NCBI GenBank assembly: GCA_030734395.1
Contig: JAUZTG010000029.1
Location: 5,208,001 to 5,272,000, forward strand
Source: Sarocladium kiliense
Taxonomy: Eukaryota; Ascomycota; Sordariomycetes; Hypocreales; Sarocladiaceae
Length of the DNA stretch: 64,000 nt
Direction: 5' to 3'
Positions 23,327-34,186 of the stretch are shown one piece after another (within the stretch, counting starts at the first letter, position 1; each line of letters opens with the position of its first letter). The notes beneath the pieces were generated by a model, which was not told the origin of the DNA, searched no databases, and was given only the letters and a program-made list of their open reading frames with translations. Made by a program: the position numbers and the translations under genes.

Positions 23327-25231
23327 ATGGATAATTTCGTCGAGATCCTCAGCAGCTCGCTGGGCTCTCCAGGCCTTGCCCCAAACAACTCCTCTGCTAC
23401 AAACAACACCACAACGCCAGCAACAGGCAACCCTCAATTTGCCCTCATCGACTTCTTCATCCCAGGCTTCTCAGGCCTCTCCAACGTCATCAAGCAGCAT
23501 TTCGGCCTCGATATTTCTCTCTACATTCCCATTCTCGCTGTTGTTTTCGGCTCAACGTTTGTTTGGGGCCGCATATCAGGCTATGCATGGGAATTAGTCG
23601 AGACATATCTTGTCTCATCTGTACGCATCCGTACCGACGATGAGATCTACAACATCATCATCGCATGGATCGCCAAGCAAGGGTTCTCCCAACGCTCGCG
23701 CAAATTCATCGCAAACACGAACCTGAACTCCCGTGATTACTACCACTACGACTCCGATGATGATGACTCAGATGAGGAGGCTTACCGTCCCGACGAAGAC
23801 AGTATGTCGGATGGGCCTGTCAACCGAAGAGGCCAGCACAAGCCTCTGCACTACACACCTGCCGGTGGCTCCCACTACTTCTTCTACGGGCACCACTTGA
23901 TGCTCTTCCAGCGCGACCAGAGCAAGGAGCGATCGTCGCCATGGGCATCAAGCAGCTCCCGGGAGGAGCTTGTCATCTCTTGCTTTGGTCGCAACCCCAA
24001 GGCACTTAAGAAGTTGCTCTGCGATGCGCGTGAAGAGTACTTGAAGAAGGATGAGAGCAAGACTGTCATCTACCGTGGCGCTGCTGGATCTTTCGGTGGT
24101 GATCCTTCATGGCAGCGCTGCATGTCTCGCTCAACTCGTCCCCTCTCAACCGTCATCCTCAGTGAGAAGGTTAAGAAGGACCTTGTGGACGATGTCAGTG
24201 ATTATCTCAACCCAGCTACGCGCCGCTGGTACGCCAACCGTGGAATCCCGTACCGCCGCGGGTACCTCCTCCACGGTCCTCCCGGTACTGGCAAGAGTTC
24301 GCTCAGTCTTGCTCTCGCAGGCCACTTCCGCATGCGCATCTACATCGTCAGCCTTTCCTCGGTTGTCGCCAACGAGGAGAGCCTTGCATCCCTGTTCGTC
24401 GATCTTCCGAAACGGTGCCTTGTTCTTCTCGAGGATATTGACTCTGCCGGTTTGACTCATCTTCGTGATGATAGCGATGCTGCTGTTGCGTCACCATCAG
24501 CGCCGATGAGACCGCTCATGCCTGACAATGACGATGGCGGTTCAGAAATTGCTGAGGGTCCTATGATGCCTGGTTCAACCACCAGTAGTGGCGGCCGTCT
24601 TTCCCTCTCCGGTCTTCTCAACATCCTCGATGGTGTTGCCTCACAGGAAGGCCGCCTCCTCGTCATGACCACTAACCACCTTGAGAAGCTCGACAAGGCT
24701 CTCGTCCGACCTGGTCGTGTCGATCGCATCGTTCACTTCGGTCTCGCCGACTTCGAAATGGCCGCCGCCATCTTCCGCTCCATCTACGCCCTCTACGACG
24801 GTGAACTCGACCCTCACACCTCTCGCCCTTCCTCTTCATCCAGTAACGAAGATGCCGCCCTCCTCGCCAAAAAGAAAGCCAAGGAGGAACGTGAGCAAGC
24901 AGAAAACCGCGCTCGCATTGACGAGCTTGCACTCAAGTTTGCAGAGAAGCTCCCCTCTCAGGAGTTCAGCCCTGCAGAGGTTCAAGGTCTGCTTTTGATT
25001 CACAAGAGAGATCCTGAGGGTGCGATTGCGGCACTTCCGGAGTGGGTTGAGACGACAAGGAAGGAGAAGAAGGAGAAGGAGATTGAGGAAGCGGAGAAGA
25101 GGAGGAAGGCTGAAGAGGAGTTGGCGAAGAAGAAGGAGGAGGAAAAGAGGAAAAAAGAGGAGGAAGAGAAGGAGAAGAGCAAGGATGGCGAGGGTGAAAA
25201 GAAAGATGAGAAGAAAGAGGGCGTTTCTTGA
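23327..25231 (+). CDS. BCS1-like mitochondrial-type AAA ATPase with charged C-terminal tail
   Basis: This is a single uninterrupted frame of 634 aa starting at CGCCATGG. A membrane segment lies near residues 60-85 (LYIPILAVVFGSTFVWG), followed by a BCS1_N-type region. The AAA module shows Walker A GPPGTGKSS (317-325), Walker B CLVLLEDIDSA (about 364-374) and the RPGRVDR arginine region. Canonical Bcs1 inserts the Rieske protein into respiratory complex III. Filamentous fungi carry many divergent paralogues of unknown role, and this one has additions: an Asp/Glu-rich insert at about 140-165 and a Lys/Glu-rich coiled-coil-like tail from about 570 to the end. It is therefore called BCS1-like rather than the housekeeping Bcs1. 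Confidence 0.88.
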   Translation: MDNFVEILSSSLGSPGLAPNNSSATNNTTTPATGNPQFALIDFFIPGFSGLSNVIKQHFGLDISLYIPILAVVFGSTFVWGRISGYAWELVETYLVSSVRIRTDDEIYNIIIAWIAKQGFSQRSRKFIANTNLNSRDYYHYDSDDDDSDEEAYRPDEDSMSDGPVNRRGQHKPLHYTPAGGSHYFFYGHHLMLFQRDQSKERSSPWASSSSREELVISCFGRNPKALKKLLCDAREEYLKKDESKTVIYRGAAGSFGGDPSWQRCMSRSTRPLSTVILSEKVKKDLVDDVSDYLNPATRRWYANRGIPYRRGYLLHGPPGTGKSSLSLALAGHFRMRIYIVSLSSVVANEESLASLFVDLPKRCLVLLEDIDSAGLTHLRDDSDAAVASPSAPMRPLMPDNDDGGSEIAEGPMMPGSTTSSGGRLSLSGLLNILDGVASQEGRLLVMTTNHLEKLDKALVRPGRVDRIVHFGLADFEMAAAIFRSIYALYDGELDPHTSRPSSSSSNEDAALLAKKKAKEEREQAENRARIDELALKFAEKLPSQEFSPAEVQGLLLIHKRDPEGAIAALPEWVETTRKEKKEKEIEEAEKRRKAEEELAKKKEEEKRKKEEEEKEKSKDGEGEKKDEKKEGVS

Positions 25232-26843
25232 ATTTGTTCCATCTCCGGCGTTGGGACTTCACACATGTTAGATGGTCTGGGCTGATTAGGGGAATTGGTC
25301 ATCTTCCTCAGGTGCATTCGAGTTGATGCACCACCTTCATACATAGTGGGCTATCATCAGGAGGAAAATATCAAGATACCCAGGAATTGGTACGCAGCGC
25401 TTCAATGCTATGTCAGCAACCTACAGCTGTGTGTGTTCTCGCCGCTTCGCCAGATGTCTAGTAAATCCTAGTACAAAGCCTCCTTCCAACATGTGTGGCG
25501 TAAATGAAGAAAAGTCTTGACATATTTTACAATTGTAGGTGATTTGCTGCTTCCACAAGTGTAGACGACGAAGCTCTTGGCTTAGTGGGTGATGGACGGC
25601 ACGAGCCCTGAGCTTGGGAATGGTATCGGGACAAGACGATAGAATACGACCAGTGCTGCTGGGTTCCTTTTCTGGGGGCCCTCTCAGCACGACAATCACT
25701 GTCATGGTGTACTGCAGTCATCTCTCCGTTAATCGTCCTATTCTTTCGGTGCAGTCATGCAAGTCCGCACCAACGGGTTTGACAGCATCGTCTTATAGTG
25801 GTTGATGCTCAAGGTAAAGAGGGCGGGCGGGGGGCATGAAATGCACCTCAGCGCCATGACACTCCCCCCTTGTCCTGCCCCGCCGCACCGCCGCCACCCA
25901 TCCGAGCCTACGGTATTGGCTCCTATGGCCTGGTGTTGCTTGTACACCGGCTGTTGCACTCGTCGGTACGATGTTTTCTTGGCGGAGCTCGCGTGCTTTC
26001 TAAATGTTTTTGACAAGCTGACGGTTTGTCCACAGAACTAGCTTGCCAATGGCAGGTCTTCTGGAGACTTGCGGTGGTCGCAGCACGACTCATCACAAAT
26101 GTGTCCAAGAGCATCTTGCGCACCATTCCACCTTCGCCTTACAATGCCATAAGGGACGAAGTAGCCCGACGGAGAGAAGCAGGTGGATGTTGACGGGACT
26201 AAAATCAAGTCACATGAGGACATACAGACTTGGATGTGGGCTCCAGGTCTCATCGCTCTGACTATCATTGCTGGAGGAACGTTCTAGCTGCAATTCGACA
26301 TGTCACCCTTTGAAGCTGTGTTGGCTTTCATCTTGGCGTTTTGTATGTCTTAAAGCGATAAAGTACTGGATAATTTTATCAGCGAAGGGTTCGCCGCTGT
26401 CCAGAGGTGCCACTACCCCCTAACTTCATTGCTTACTATATATCTGCTGTGTTCGCTGTGGCATCCTGCTCCAGAAGAATACGTATTAATTCGATCCGCT
26501 CTATTGTCGTAAGTTATTCTGCATTATTGCACGCGCTATCAACATATCATCAATTAACGGTCATTTTTCTGGCCAATGATGATAGGTGTTGCACGGACGA
26601 ATCAGAAATCGAGCGCATTTTTTCGGTGTCTCCTGCGTGATGATTGCTTAGTACACTGCATATATCTTTCCTAGATGAAATACAGCTGGCTACTTAAACC
26701 CCGATATTGCATTTCAGCTTGTTCATGAACCTCCTCGTCTTCTTTTTAGACCTTTTATGTAACCAGCAGTTATTCTAGCTTGTATCTAACTTCAACAACG
26801 ATCAACAAGACCAGGCTAAACAGTCTCTTATAATCCATTTACA
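25232..26843. other. Intergenic region containing an S8-gene 3'-end-like remnant
   Basis: The first ~270 bases resemble the region between 36.2 and 36.6 kb (see the remnant at 25459-25493). The remainder holds only short frames without domains. Confidence 0.5.
25459..25493 (-). pseudogene. Remnant resembling the 3' end of the ankyrin-S8 protease gene
   Basis: Read on the minus strand, the codons give HVGRRLCTRIY and a stop. The intact S8 gene at 36.6 kb ends DVGTRLCSKIF and a stop, so 12 codons align including the stop. The flanking bases downstream also look alike in both places (a gcagcg..cca/a..tgt..c-rich block, then cgccgct.cgccag). Upstream the resemblance fades quickly. This is a by-eye alignment. 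Confidence 0.5.
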
Positions 26844-27560
26844 ATGGCTATGGTCATCTGCCTCCTTCTCGCTATCTGCACAGTTTTCAGCATTTTCGCT
26901 GCTGTTGCTGCCATCCTCAGCGCTGTCTCGGTTCTTCTCATTGTTGCATCATTTTCCTTGAGATGTTGCAACCGTCACAGAACCACGATTAACTTCACAA
27001 CGATCAGCCCCCTCTACATGCTCCACTTCACGATTGATTCAGACGACGTGGACAGAGTTAAAGACGAGGCATCTAGTCTAAACTCCAGCACAGCCGCATC
27101 ATCATATAAATGCGACTCGCCGAGCGACCGTTCGAGGTTAAGATGCACAGAGGACAATGATATATTCCCTTCGGGGTCATCGGGACGCTCTCAACCGACC
27201 TCCATCTCACCAAGCATCTTCACTAGACACGACCCTGATAGAGACTCAACATCACCAACTGTGATATCTCAAAGCCCCCAAACGCCCAGCCAATACACTC
27301 GAGCTGCTGCTCAGCAATCAGGCAGCCTAGTAGAACACGAGAGTAGACGCCAAGTAACGACAGATTCACTCGAAGCCGGGCCAAGGAATATCAACGAAGC
27401 GATCTTACGACTACAAGCACTTCGATTAGGCTCGGACTTTTATCATGACGTGGATATAATTGATGTAATCCTCGGAAACATGTCTGAGCTCATTTCTATT
27501 CGCCTTTTGTTGGAGGATCTGAGCAGGTCGCGGACGCTGAAGACAGCTGAGGGTGGATGA
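26844..27560 (+). CDS. Hypothetical protein with N-terminal membrane segment (238 aa)
   Basis: The product begins MAMVICLLLAICTVFSIFAA and continues hydrophobic to about residue 45, ending SLRCC, so it is a signal anchor or tail-less membrane segment. It continues with a Ser/Thr/Asp-rich disordered stretch and a short helical C-terminus (NEAILRLQALRLGSDFY..LISIRLLLEDLSR). No domain was recognised. The stop (TGA at 27558-27560) is followed, in the same frame, by about 800 further bases without a stop, so this frame and the next may be one gene broken by a stop codon, or two genes. Confidence 0.45.
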   Translation: MAMVICLLLAICTVFSIFAAVAAILSAVSVLLIVASFSLRCCNRHRTTINFTTISPLYMLHFTIDSDDVDRVKDEASSLNSSTAASSYKCDSPSDRSRLRCTEDNDIFPSGSSGRSQPTSISPSIFTRHDPDRDSTSPTVISQSPQTPSQYTRAAAQQSGSLVEHESRRQVTTDSLEAGPRNINEAILRLQALRLGSDFYHDVDIIDVILGNMSELISIRLLLEDLSRSRTLKTAEGG

Positions 27561-27932
27561 GGGAGCCCCCATCCACCTGGCTACAAAACTGCGCGCACGA
27601 CGAGAAATCTACCACGGAGTGAGCTACCACGAGTCAGGAGCGTTCAGCGGCAGAGACCACTTCGGTCACAGATTTCTCGACAAAGACGAGTTCGAGTCCA
27701 ACGTCAATGGCTACCTTGGACTCAAGTACAAAGAAACATACCACGGGAGTCAGATCGGACATATCTCTATCGCCCTTATAGTGTGGAGGACTCTGATCGC
27801 CGCGAGGCAAGACTGCGCAATAACAGGCGATATGAAAGGCATGGGAAGGACGGGAGGGACGGGTCACGCGGACCTGACTTTGAAGATTACTTCCGAGACA
27901 TCGAGCCGTCGGACGGAGAAACCACATTTACA

Positions 27933-28823
27933 ATGAGCGAATATTCTCTTGAACGATTTACGGCGAATTTCAACGACAATGGCAGAGTCCTAGGTATAGA
28001 CGAGTTACGCCCAGCCCGCTTGGAGAGGTTCGACAATGAGTCGCTTCCCCTGACCGAAGAACAGCAAGGAATCTTTGTTGGAAGCTCAAATCATGCTTTG
28101 CCAGGTCTTGAGCTTGCCACCCTCCATGCTTCAGCGCTACCTAGCTCCAGTGAATCCCCAGATCACAACCGAGCGGACTACTATGCAAGGGCATCTACAG
28201 AGACGAGAGCCGCGCAGGAGAACTGGGAGGCCTCTTCAGAGCCTGCCCACCAAGTGTCCAGCGAAAACAACTCATACAACACTGACTGGGCTTCATGCTT
28301 TTCGTCAGAGCTAAATGTACTTGGTACTCAAGCCGAGACCAGTTCCCAGGTCCAGACGACTGATGCCCGCATGTATGTTCCTTTCCCTTTCGTATAAAAG
28401 AATCAGCTAACCATTAACAGTATAGAGGATTATCAGCCTATCAGGTGTCTCTTATGTCTATATCCGTTTAACTCTATCACCGAGCTGCATAGACACGATA
28501 GAATTGCACATAGGTCCTACTATTGCAGCTGTGGGAAGGCGAGCCCAAAGAAGGACACTCATACCCGTCACCTAGGAAGCTGTGCATGCAAGTGCGGTGG
28601 GCGAAAGACCCCAGGTAAATGCATGTACTGTCCATGTTTCGACAGGAAATTGGGTCCTTACCGATGTGTCTGTCTTAGGGAAGATGAGTCGAGAGAAAAT
28701 CATCAAAGCCATTTGGAAGTATGTAGCTTTGGTATGGGGAGGCCTGGTAGGAAGAAATCCGACGTAGGGAGATTTTTAGTAAGTTTAGAAGCAAAAATGA
28801 TAAAAGCCGACGAAGGCCTCTAA
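27933..28823 (+). CDS. Hypothetical protein with C-terminal C2H2-like, Cys-rich segment
   Basis: Two exons, 27933-28372 and 28421-28823, are separated by a 48-nt intron (GTATGT, branch GCTAACC, acceptor ACAG). From the first in-frame ATG this encodes 280 aa. The frame is open back to 27561, including an Arg-rich part and RPYSVEDSDRREARLRNN. The central part is acidic and Ser-rich. After the intron comes CLLCLYPFNSITELHRHDR followed by IAH, which fits a C2H2 zinc finger, then more Cys/His pairs (YYCSCGK, CACKCGG, CMYCPCF, CVCLRED). It could be a degenerate multi-finger domain. The function is unknown; the start is uncertain. Confidence 0.5.
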
Positions 28824-29443
28824 TTATAGTCTGGAAGCCTCAATTCGAGCCTTAGTTGTGCTCCAGAACCAGTCTGAATCCTCCATGACCTTCTTATCCC
28901 AACCTGGCAAAGGACCCAACACCTCGATATCTTTCTGACTGCCCTGAAGAACTTCGAAGCAATTTCCCCCAGGTGTAAAATTGGTAGCATTGTTGGGTCC
29001 AGTGACCTCCATAAGCTGCTCACCACTTGCAGCGAAAATAACCCTGCCAATGTTGGCCCAGTAGGTCGTGCCTGCACACATGGCGCATGGTTCCCACGTC
29101 GTGTACATAGTGCAGCGCCAGAGGTAGCCAGGTGGGAATTGATCAGACGCCAGCATAGCAAGGCATGACTCGGCGTGCCTGACGTAGGATACATTGTGGT
29201 GTTTGAGAAGGACCGACTCATGATCCGGCCCGACGAGGATACTGGCAAATGGAGGTTTGCCGTGCTCAATCATGCTTGTGTGCTGCACCTGAAGCGCCAC
29301 AGACATGTTCTGCATATGGTTAGAACTCTCGCCATGACCCAGCGACTCATGATTCAGGGAACATTTACCTTGTCAATCTGCTCCTGTGTTGGCGTCGTCC
29401 TCAACGGGAACCATTGTCTATTCACCTCCTCAGTGAAACCCAT
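28824..29443 (-). CDS. Zinc-dependent nucleobase/nucleoside deaminase (CMP/dCMP-deaminase superfamily)
   Basis: There are two exons, 29443-29369 and 29309-28824, with an intron using donor GTAAAT and acceptor GCAG, giving 186 aa. The catalytic HAE motif is at about 70-72 and PCAMC at about 99-103, ligating zinc and providing the proton-shuttle Glu. The substrate-side motif GKPPFASILVG is typical of guanine/cytosine deaminase-like enzymes of fungi. The reaction is hydrolytic removal of an amino group from a base or nucleoside; which base cannot be decided from sequence. It is divergent from a Zn2Cys6 regulator and about 5 kb from an NCS1 nucleobase permease, consistent with a salvage role. Confidence 0.82.
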
Positions 29444-30277
29444 GACAGCCTCGAATTTGGTATCTGTGGTCCACACTCCAACTCTTTGCGATAAGGGACG
29501 GCAGAGGCAAAAGATGTCGACAACTTGCAAACTTCTTTCGTCACGTCAAACTGATCAATTGAACGAGCGGGCTGCATCGAAATATCGCGACTGGGGCATT
29601 ATGTATTAAAGTGTCTTGCTAAAACCACAAGTCGCAGCGGAAAACTTCAGTGTTGGTCGGAAGCGAATACTAGAGTGACCCGTAGCCCATCTCGGCCGAG
29701 ATTGATGTATTCTGTAATCAGTGGAGAAGTGGGATTTGTAGTGGACTAGAGGTTGGGACAGAGAGACTCCCTTCCCCGATCGGGATGGTGCAGGGTCCTG
29801 TCCCTGGCACAAGAGATCACGAGTGCTGTGGCCCGTGCTATGAGAGGCACTCGGTAGGGTAGGGCATGGTACTTGCGACAAGCGGTAATTACTCACTGCG
29901 TGGGCGTGTTAAAATAGGGGCAGAGAACGCCAGATTGGCGGCCCCCAGCAGCGACTTCCCGCCTGGTGAAATTATCTAAATCGCGGTTGCTTAATATTTT
30001 ATGATCTTTCATATCCCTATCTAAGGTAATCATAAGCCTTCTTGCGATGTCAAATCGAAGGTATGCGAACGTTGTGGTTTAGGGTAGCAGATGGGAGAAG
30101 ACTAGCTTTTGGCGACATATCCATTATGTCGCAGCTTCTCATGTCGGTGGGGCCCTGATTGCTCCGGAGCAGGCATTCCCATTTGTACCCTACCCATCCA
30201 TGCCTTGCTGCGATTTGAAGAACGACTGGACCACCGCTGATTGCTCATGGAGCTGAAGGTAATGCCAGCGGCTCACC
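29444..30277. other. Divergent promoter region of deaminase and transcription factor
   Basis: This 0.8 kb lies between oppositely transcribed genes. No domain-bearing frame is present. A shared control region is possible; no specific operator was recognised. Confidence 0.5.
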
Positions 30278-32663
30278 ATGTCGGAGGACTCGCCGATGCG
30301 GCGAAGCCAAAGGCCCGTCACTACATGCACGGAATGCGCTCGCAGAAAGACGCGTTGCTCGAGAACTGTCCCCTGCTCATCGTGCATCCGACGAATGATT
30401 CCTGACCGTTGCCATCGCGAGGTAGTGCAAGTAATCAGCCGCAATAGCAGAACGAGGCCCGATTTGTCGACTGACGACGATCACGGCGCGACACAATCTT
30501 CAGACAGTGGATCACTTGATCCCCGGGACCAGGCTGTTACTGTGCGATCTGAAAATGGTTCATCAGCCCTCGTGGACTATCGTAGTGTTTCGCAAGCCTC
30601 ACCTGCAGCCCGGAGCATTGACGCCAATACAGAAAGTGACACCGGCCGCTCCGTTAGCGACTTCACTTACCGCAAATCTGGCCCAAGACTGACGAACGAC
30701 AACGCAAACACTGTCGAGTTCTTTCCAGACGGTCATCGAGGCGTGCTTGACAACTCGAGTGCGCTGCAGGATCGTCTGCCTCATTCCACGTCCAGCAGCA
30801 CAAGCGCTGCTCTCACTACCCACCATTTGACGTTTGATGCCAATCTGGCGCAGTGGGATCCAATCTTCTCCCATGAGGAGGCGCGAATGCTGCTGGTCGT
30901 CCACCAGGACCGCATTGCCTGGATGCACAACGTTGTTCATATGCCGAGCTTTTTGCAGACTTTCGATGAGAATCTAGCTTCTGGATATTGCGAGAAGTCG
31001 TGGCTTGCTCTTTATTATGCGATGATATTAGTAGGTTCAAGTATTAGCCGCCTGCAGCTCCCTGGCACACTTAATAATCTCCAAAACCAGACGACGATCT
31101 ACCACATCCCGACTACAGATTTAGAATTCCTGCAGGGGCATATAATTGGTAAGTACCCTTGCATGAAAGTGCATGGAATCGCACCGCAGCATAATTGATA
31201 ATGTATTGTGCAGTCACCTCAGAAACTATTTATTCCTTGTATGATCGAAGTATGGGCTGCCTATACCAAGCCAATTTCATGCTGGACCATCGCCTCGCTT
31301 GTATTCAAGCCGTTTGTTTGCTAAATCAAGTCGCACATCACTTGAACCAATCCGACAAGATCTGCGTCCTTATCGCCGCCACCATCAGAATCGCTCAGTG
31401 TCTGAACTTCCACCGTCTTGGTCCCGACCGGGCTGGGAATGCGTGGCCATCGTCCAACACATCCATATTACGACAAGACCTCGTTGAGAGAGAGGTTAAG
31501 AAGCGTGTATGGTGGTATTTGCTTCGCCAAGACTGGTTGCAAATTCCATTTGAGAACACATGCCAAATTCATCCAACACAATTCAACACTCCGATGCCCC
31601 TAAACTGCTTCGACGAGGTGGACAGGATGGTTGTTCAACCGGCGAGTGTGTACACACAAAACAGTTACACGCATTCTCTAAATCAGGGTATGAGAACCAG
31701 CCTACTAATTCTTAAGGAACATCTGTACATGCTAACTAATGTTGGACTTGAGTTGCCGTCATTATGTGGAAGCATCAAGATCGCCTGTGCAAGGTTGGAT
31801 TCCCGGGCAACCTGGACGAGGGTCTGATGAAACTTTATGATCAAACCAGCTGGGCTGATGGAGAGTTGAAGAAAGACTACTCTTCTTGGCCGTCGTTCCT
31901 GCAATATCCTGAACCAAAACCAGACCATCAACAAGAGCAAGGGACTTCCGAACGATCTGCGTCACTGAAACATCTAGCATCAATAGCCCTTCTCTCAACA
32001 GCACACAAGGCAAGTTCTCGTAGTACCTGAAGGGTCTAAAGTGCTAATGACAACCAAAGATTTTCACGGTGCATCGTCACTTTCAGTTGCGGAGCTTCCG
32101 CGACAGGCGTTTCGCATATACACAGGTAGCTTCTCCTTTCGACGAGAACGATAAGGGTGCTTCAACCTACTAATTACAGGCTTTGTAAGCTGTCTTGTAT
32201 TACCATCGCTGAGAGAAGTCTACGCATGATTGAGAATTGGCCAGACGAGCCCGAGTTTCGAATTACACGGAGGATGTGGACCACATCGCAACATGTTATC
32301 ACGTGTTCCATGATTCTCATTTTTGCTTCAATTTTCCGCTCAGAGAATGCTCTGACATACGACAGCCAACAACTGCGGCATTACGCTCAGGTCGGCCGTG
32401 ATTTTATCAGGGACGACGAACCTCTGAGCTCCATTGCCCGTCGAGGAGCCCGGCTTCTAGATGCCCTAATTTCTTTTGATGTCACAGCCACTGATTCTCT
32501 AGATATCGAGCTCGAAATCAGAGACATGATACGCCGCGTGGCAATTGCGGACGGGTCTGCTACCGCAGCAAGCAGTCAACAAAGTATTTTATCTGGGGTG
32601 TATGAACTATGGATTGGATTCCTCGGGGAAGCAGATTTGAGTCATTTTAATGGGTTTTCCTGA
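30278..32663 (+). CDS. Zn2Cys6 fungal-specific transcription factor
   Basis: There are five exons, 30278-31148, 31214-31687, 31753-32009, 32060-32125 and 32190-32663, encoding 713 aa. The N-terminal binuclear zinc cluster has Cys at residues 17, 20, 27, 33, 36 and 45 (CTECARRKTRC..CSSC). A long Ser-rich linker follows. The middle-homology region characteristic of Fungal_trans proteins includes HLNQSDKICVLIAATIRIAQ, LNFHRLGPD and VWWYLLRQDW. RHFQLRSFRDRRFAYTQ and the helical C-terminus follow. Intron 3 uses a GC donor (GCAAGT) with branch GCTAATGAC. The small exon 4 (22 codons) is needed to keep continuity. The gene lies between a nucleobase deaminase and a permease, which it may regulate. Confidence 0.85.
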
Positions 32664-34186
32664 CTTAGTCCAATATGTGGAGGATTGCTTCAAAATAATG
32701 CGAATTCTACACCTATGAAGACTGAATAGCGCCTCATGAAACCTGACCGCATGGTCTGTGATCGTCGGCCTCAATATAGACATCAAGGTTGCGAAGAGGG
32801 CCAGAGAAGTGTATGTTTGGAAATTGCTCCGGCATTATCCTCTCGGTTGGAAAGTAGGGGTAGAAAGCGAAGAATAGTACTTCCAAAAGTCGAGAGGACT
32901 AGCCCCTGTGCCTTGATCAGGACCCCCGAATTGAGAAGTATTTAGCAGCTTTAGCTAATGATATTCTCCATGGTCACCGCTATGTCAGCAGCCTCGGCCG
33001 TGATAAGGTATGCAGAGCTACTACACAGTCGATCGTTGATCCACCCTAATTGTCAAGCAGGAAGACATATATGTCTATACTCATTTGGCTCAATGAATAA
33101 GGTACAGAAAGAATGGGAAACAACTCATTGCCTTTATATCAGGGGGCTGTGGCCTGTAATGTTTGCTGCGGCGCACCACAGGGCTTTCTCTGTTAGCCGT
33201 GCTGTGGGTATCTTTTCAGCTACGCATGCATGCCGTCCAGAGTCGCTCGCCTTTCGGGTATTTCTCCCTGAGTCGCATGGAGAGTGAGAATAAATTCACA
33301 CTTCTTTCTAATATCGCATCCAAAAGAGACCGCGAACTACTGTGATTAGTGATCTGGAAGAATCCGTACCTCTGGCATGCGTTACGCAGTTGATCCAACA
33401 AGATCCTTCAGACTTGTTCATGTCTCGGATTTTAGTGCCCCTTGCAGAACGGTTGAGTCTATATTGGTTTGATTAACAAATCACTAGAGAAATTGAACTT
33501 AAACACATTGTGCAAAGCCGAGATCCATGGCGTTGCGAAGCTGCTGTGTGGATTTTGTCCACCGAAGCATTATGTTATAATTGCATGCGATGTCCTAACT
33601 CAACAAAGATTATCGCATGTCCTATCTTAGCTGCTAACCACGTTGCAATGAAAGTCGAAATAGCCTTAATCCATTATTCCTAAGCAAGAAGATCCTCACT
33701 GAGCGCTCGCTCTTATTCAAAGACATTGGTGGCGCTCCCTGCACTGGGCGAGGGACTGTTCTATCGATTATCGCGCTAGATTCTCCCCTGATCAGGCCTA
33801 ACCAAGCTCCACACAGATTGTAGAGCCGAATCAGATCTCGGCCGAGCTGAATCTTATCATTTCACCAATGGAAGCAAATAGGATTGCCCGCTCTTGGCTG
33901 ATGGACATCGCGGCCGAGAATTTAGTATCGGTCGCTGTTCAGGCTTATCAGTGAGCACTCTTATTTTAATCTAACCCGGACCGTCGCCTTGTCAACATTA
34001 CCCACTCCAGCCGCCCCGTGCGATGGTCGCCGAGTAGAACTCTTTGAAGTATTTATATAATATAGCACGCCATTACCACGACAATCTCAAAATGCCAGCA
34101 GATTGAATCACCGTCCTTGATTGTCACTACCCTTACATACCATCAGTTCCTTCTTGTGCCTCTCTTAAGGAGGTATCATCTGCAAG
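32664..34186. other. Intergenic region with a dioxygenase remnant
   Basis: Apart from the 2OG-dioxygenase-like fragment at 33216-33401, no coding signal was seen. The 34020-34180 segment upstream of the permease has a TATA-like stretch (tatttatataatatagc). Confidence 0.5.
33216..33401 (-). pseudogene. Fragment of a 2-oxoglutarate/Fe(II) dioxygenase-like gene (DIOX_N part)
   Basis: About 60 codons read LLDQLRNACQRYGFFQITNH, then an Arg/Leu-rich helix, matching the start of the isopenicillin-N-synthase-like dioxygenase fold (typical: ..ACxxxGFFxxxNHGV). The family's conserved Gly-Val after NH reads Ser-Ser-Ser. In-frame stops lie on both sides, and the iron-binding HxD..H region is absent from neighbouring sequence. 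It is best read as a gene remnant. Confidence 0.5.
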
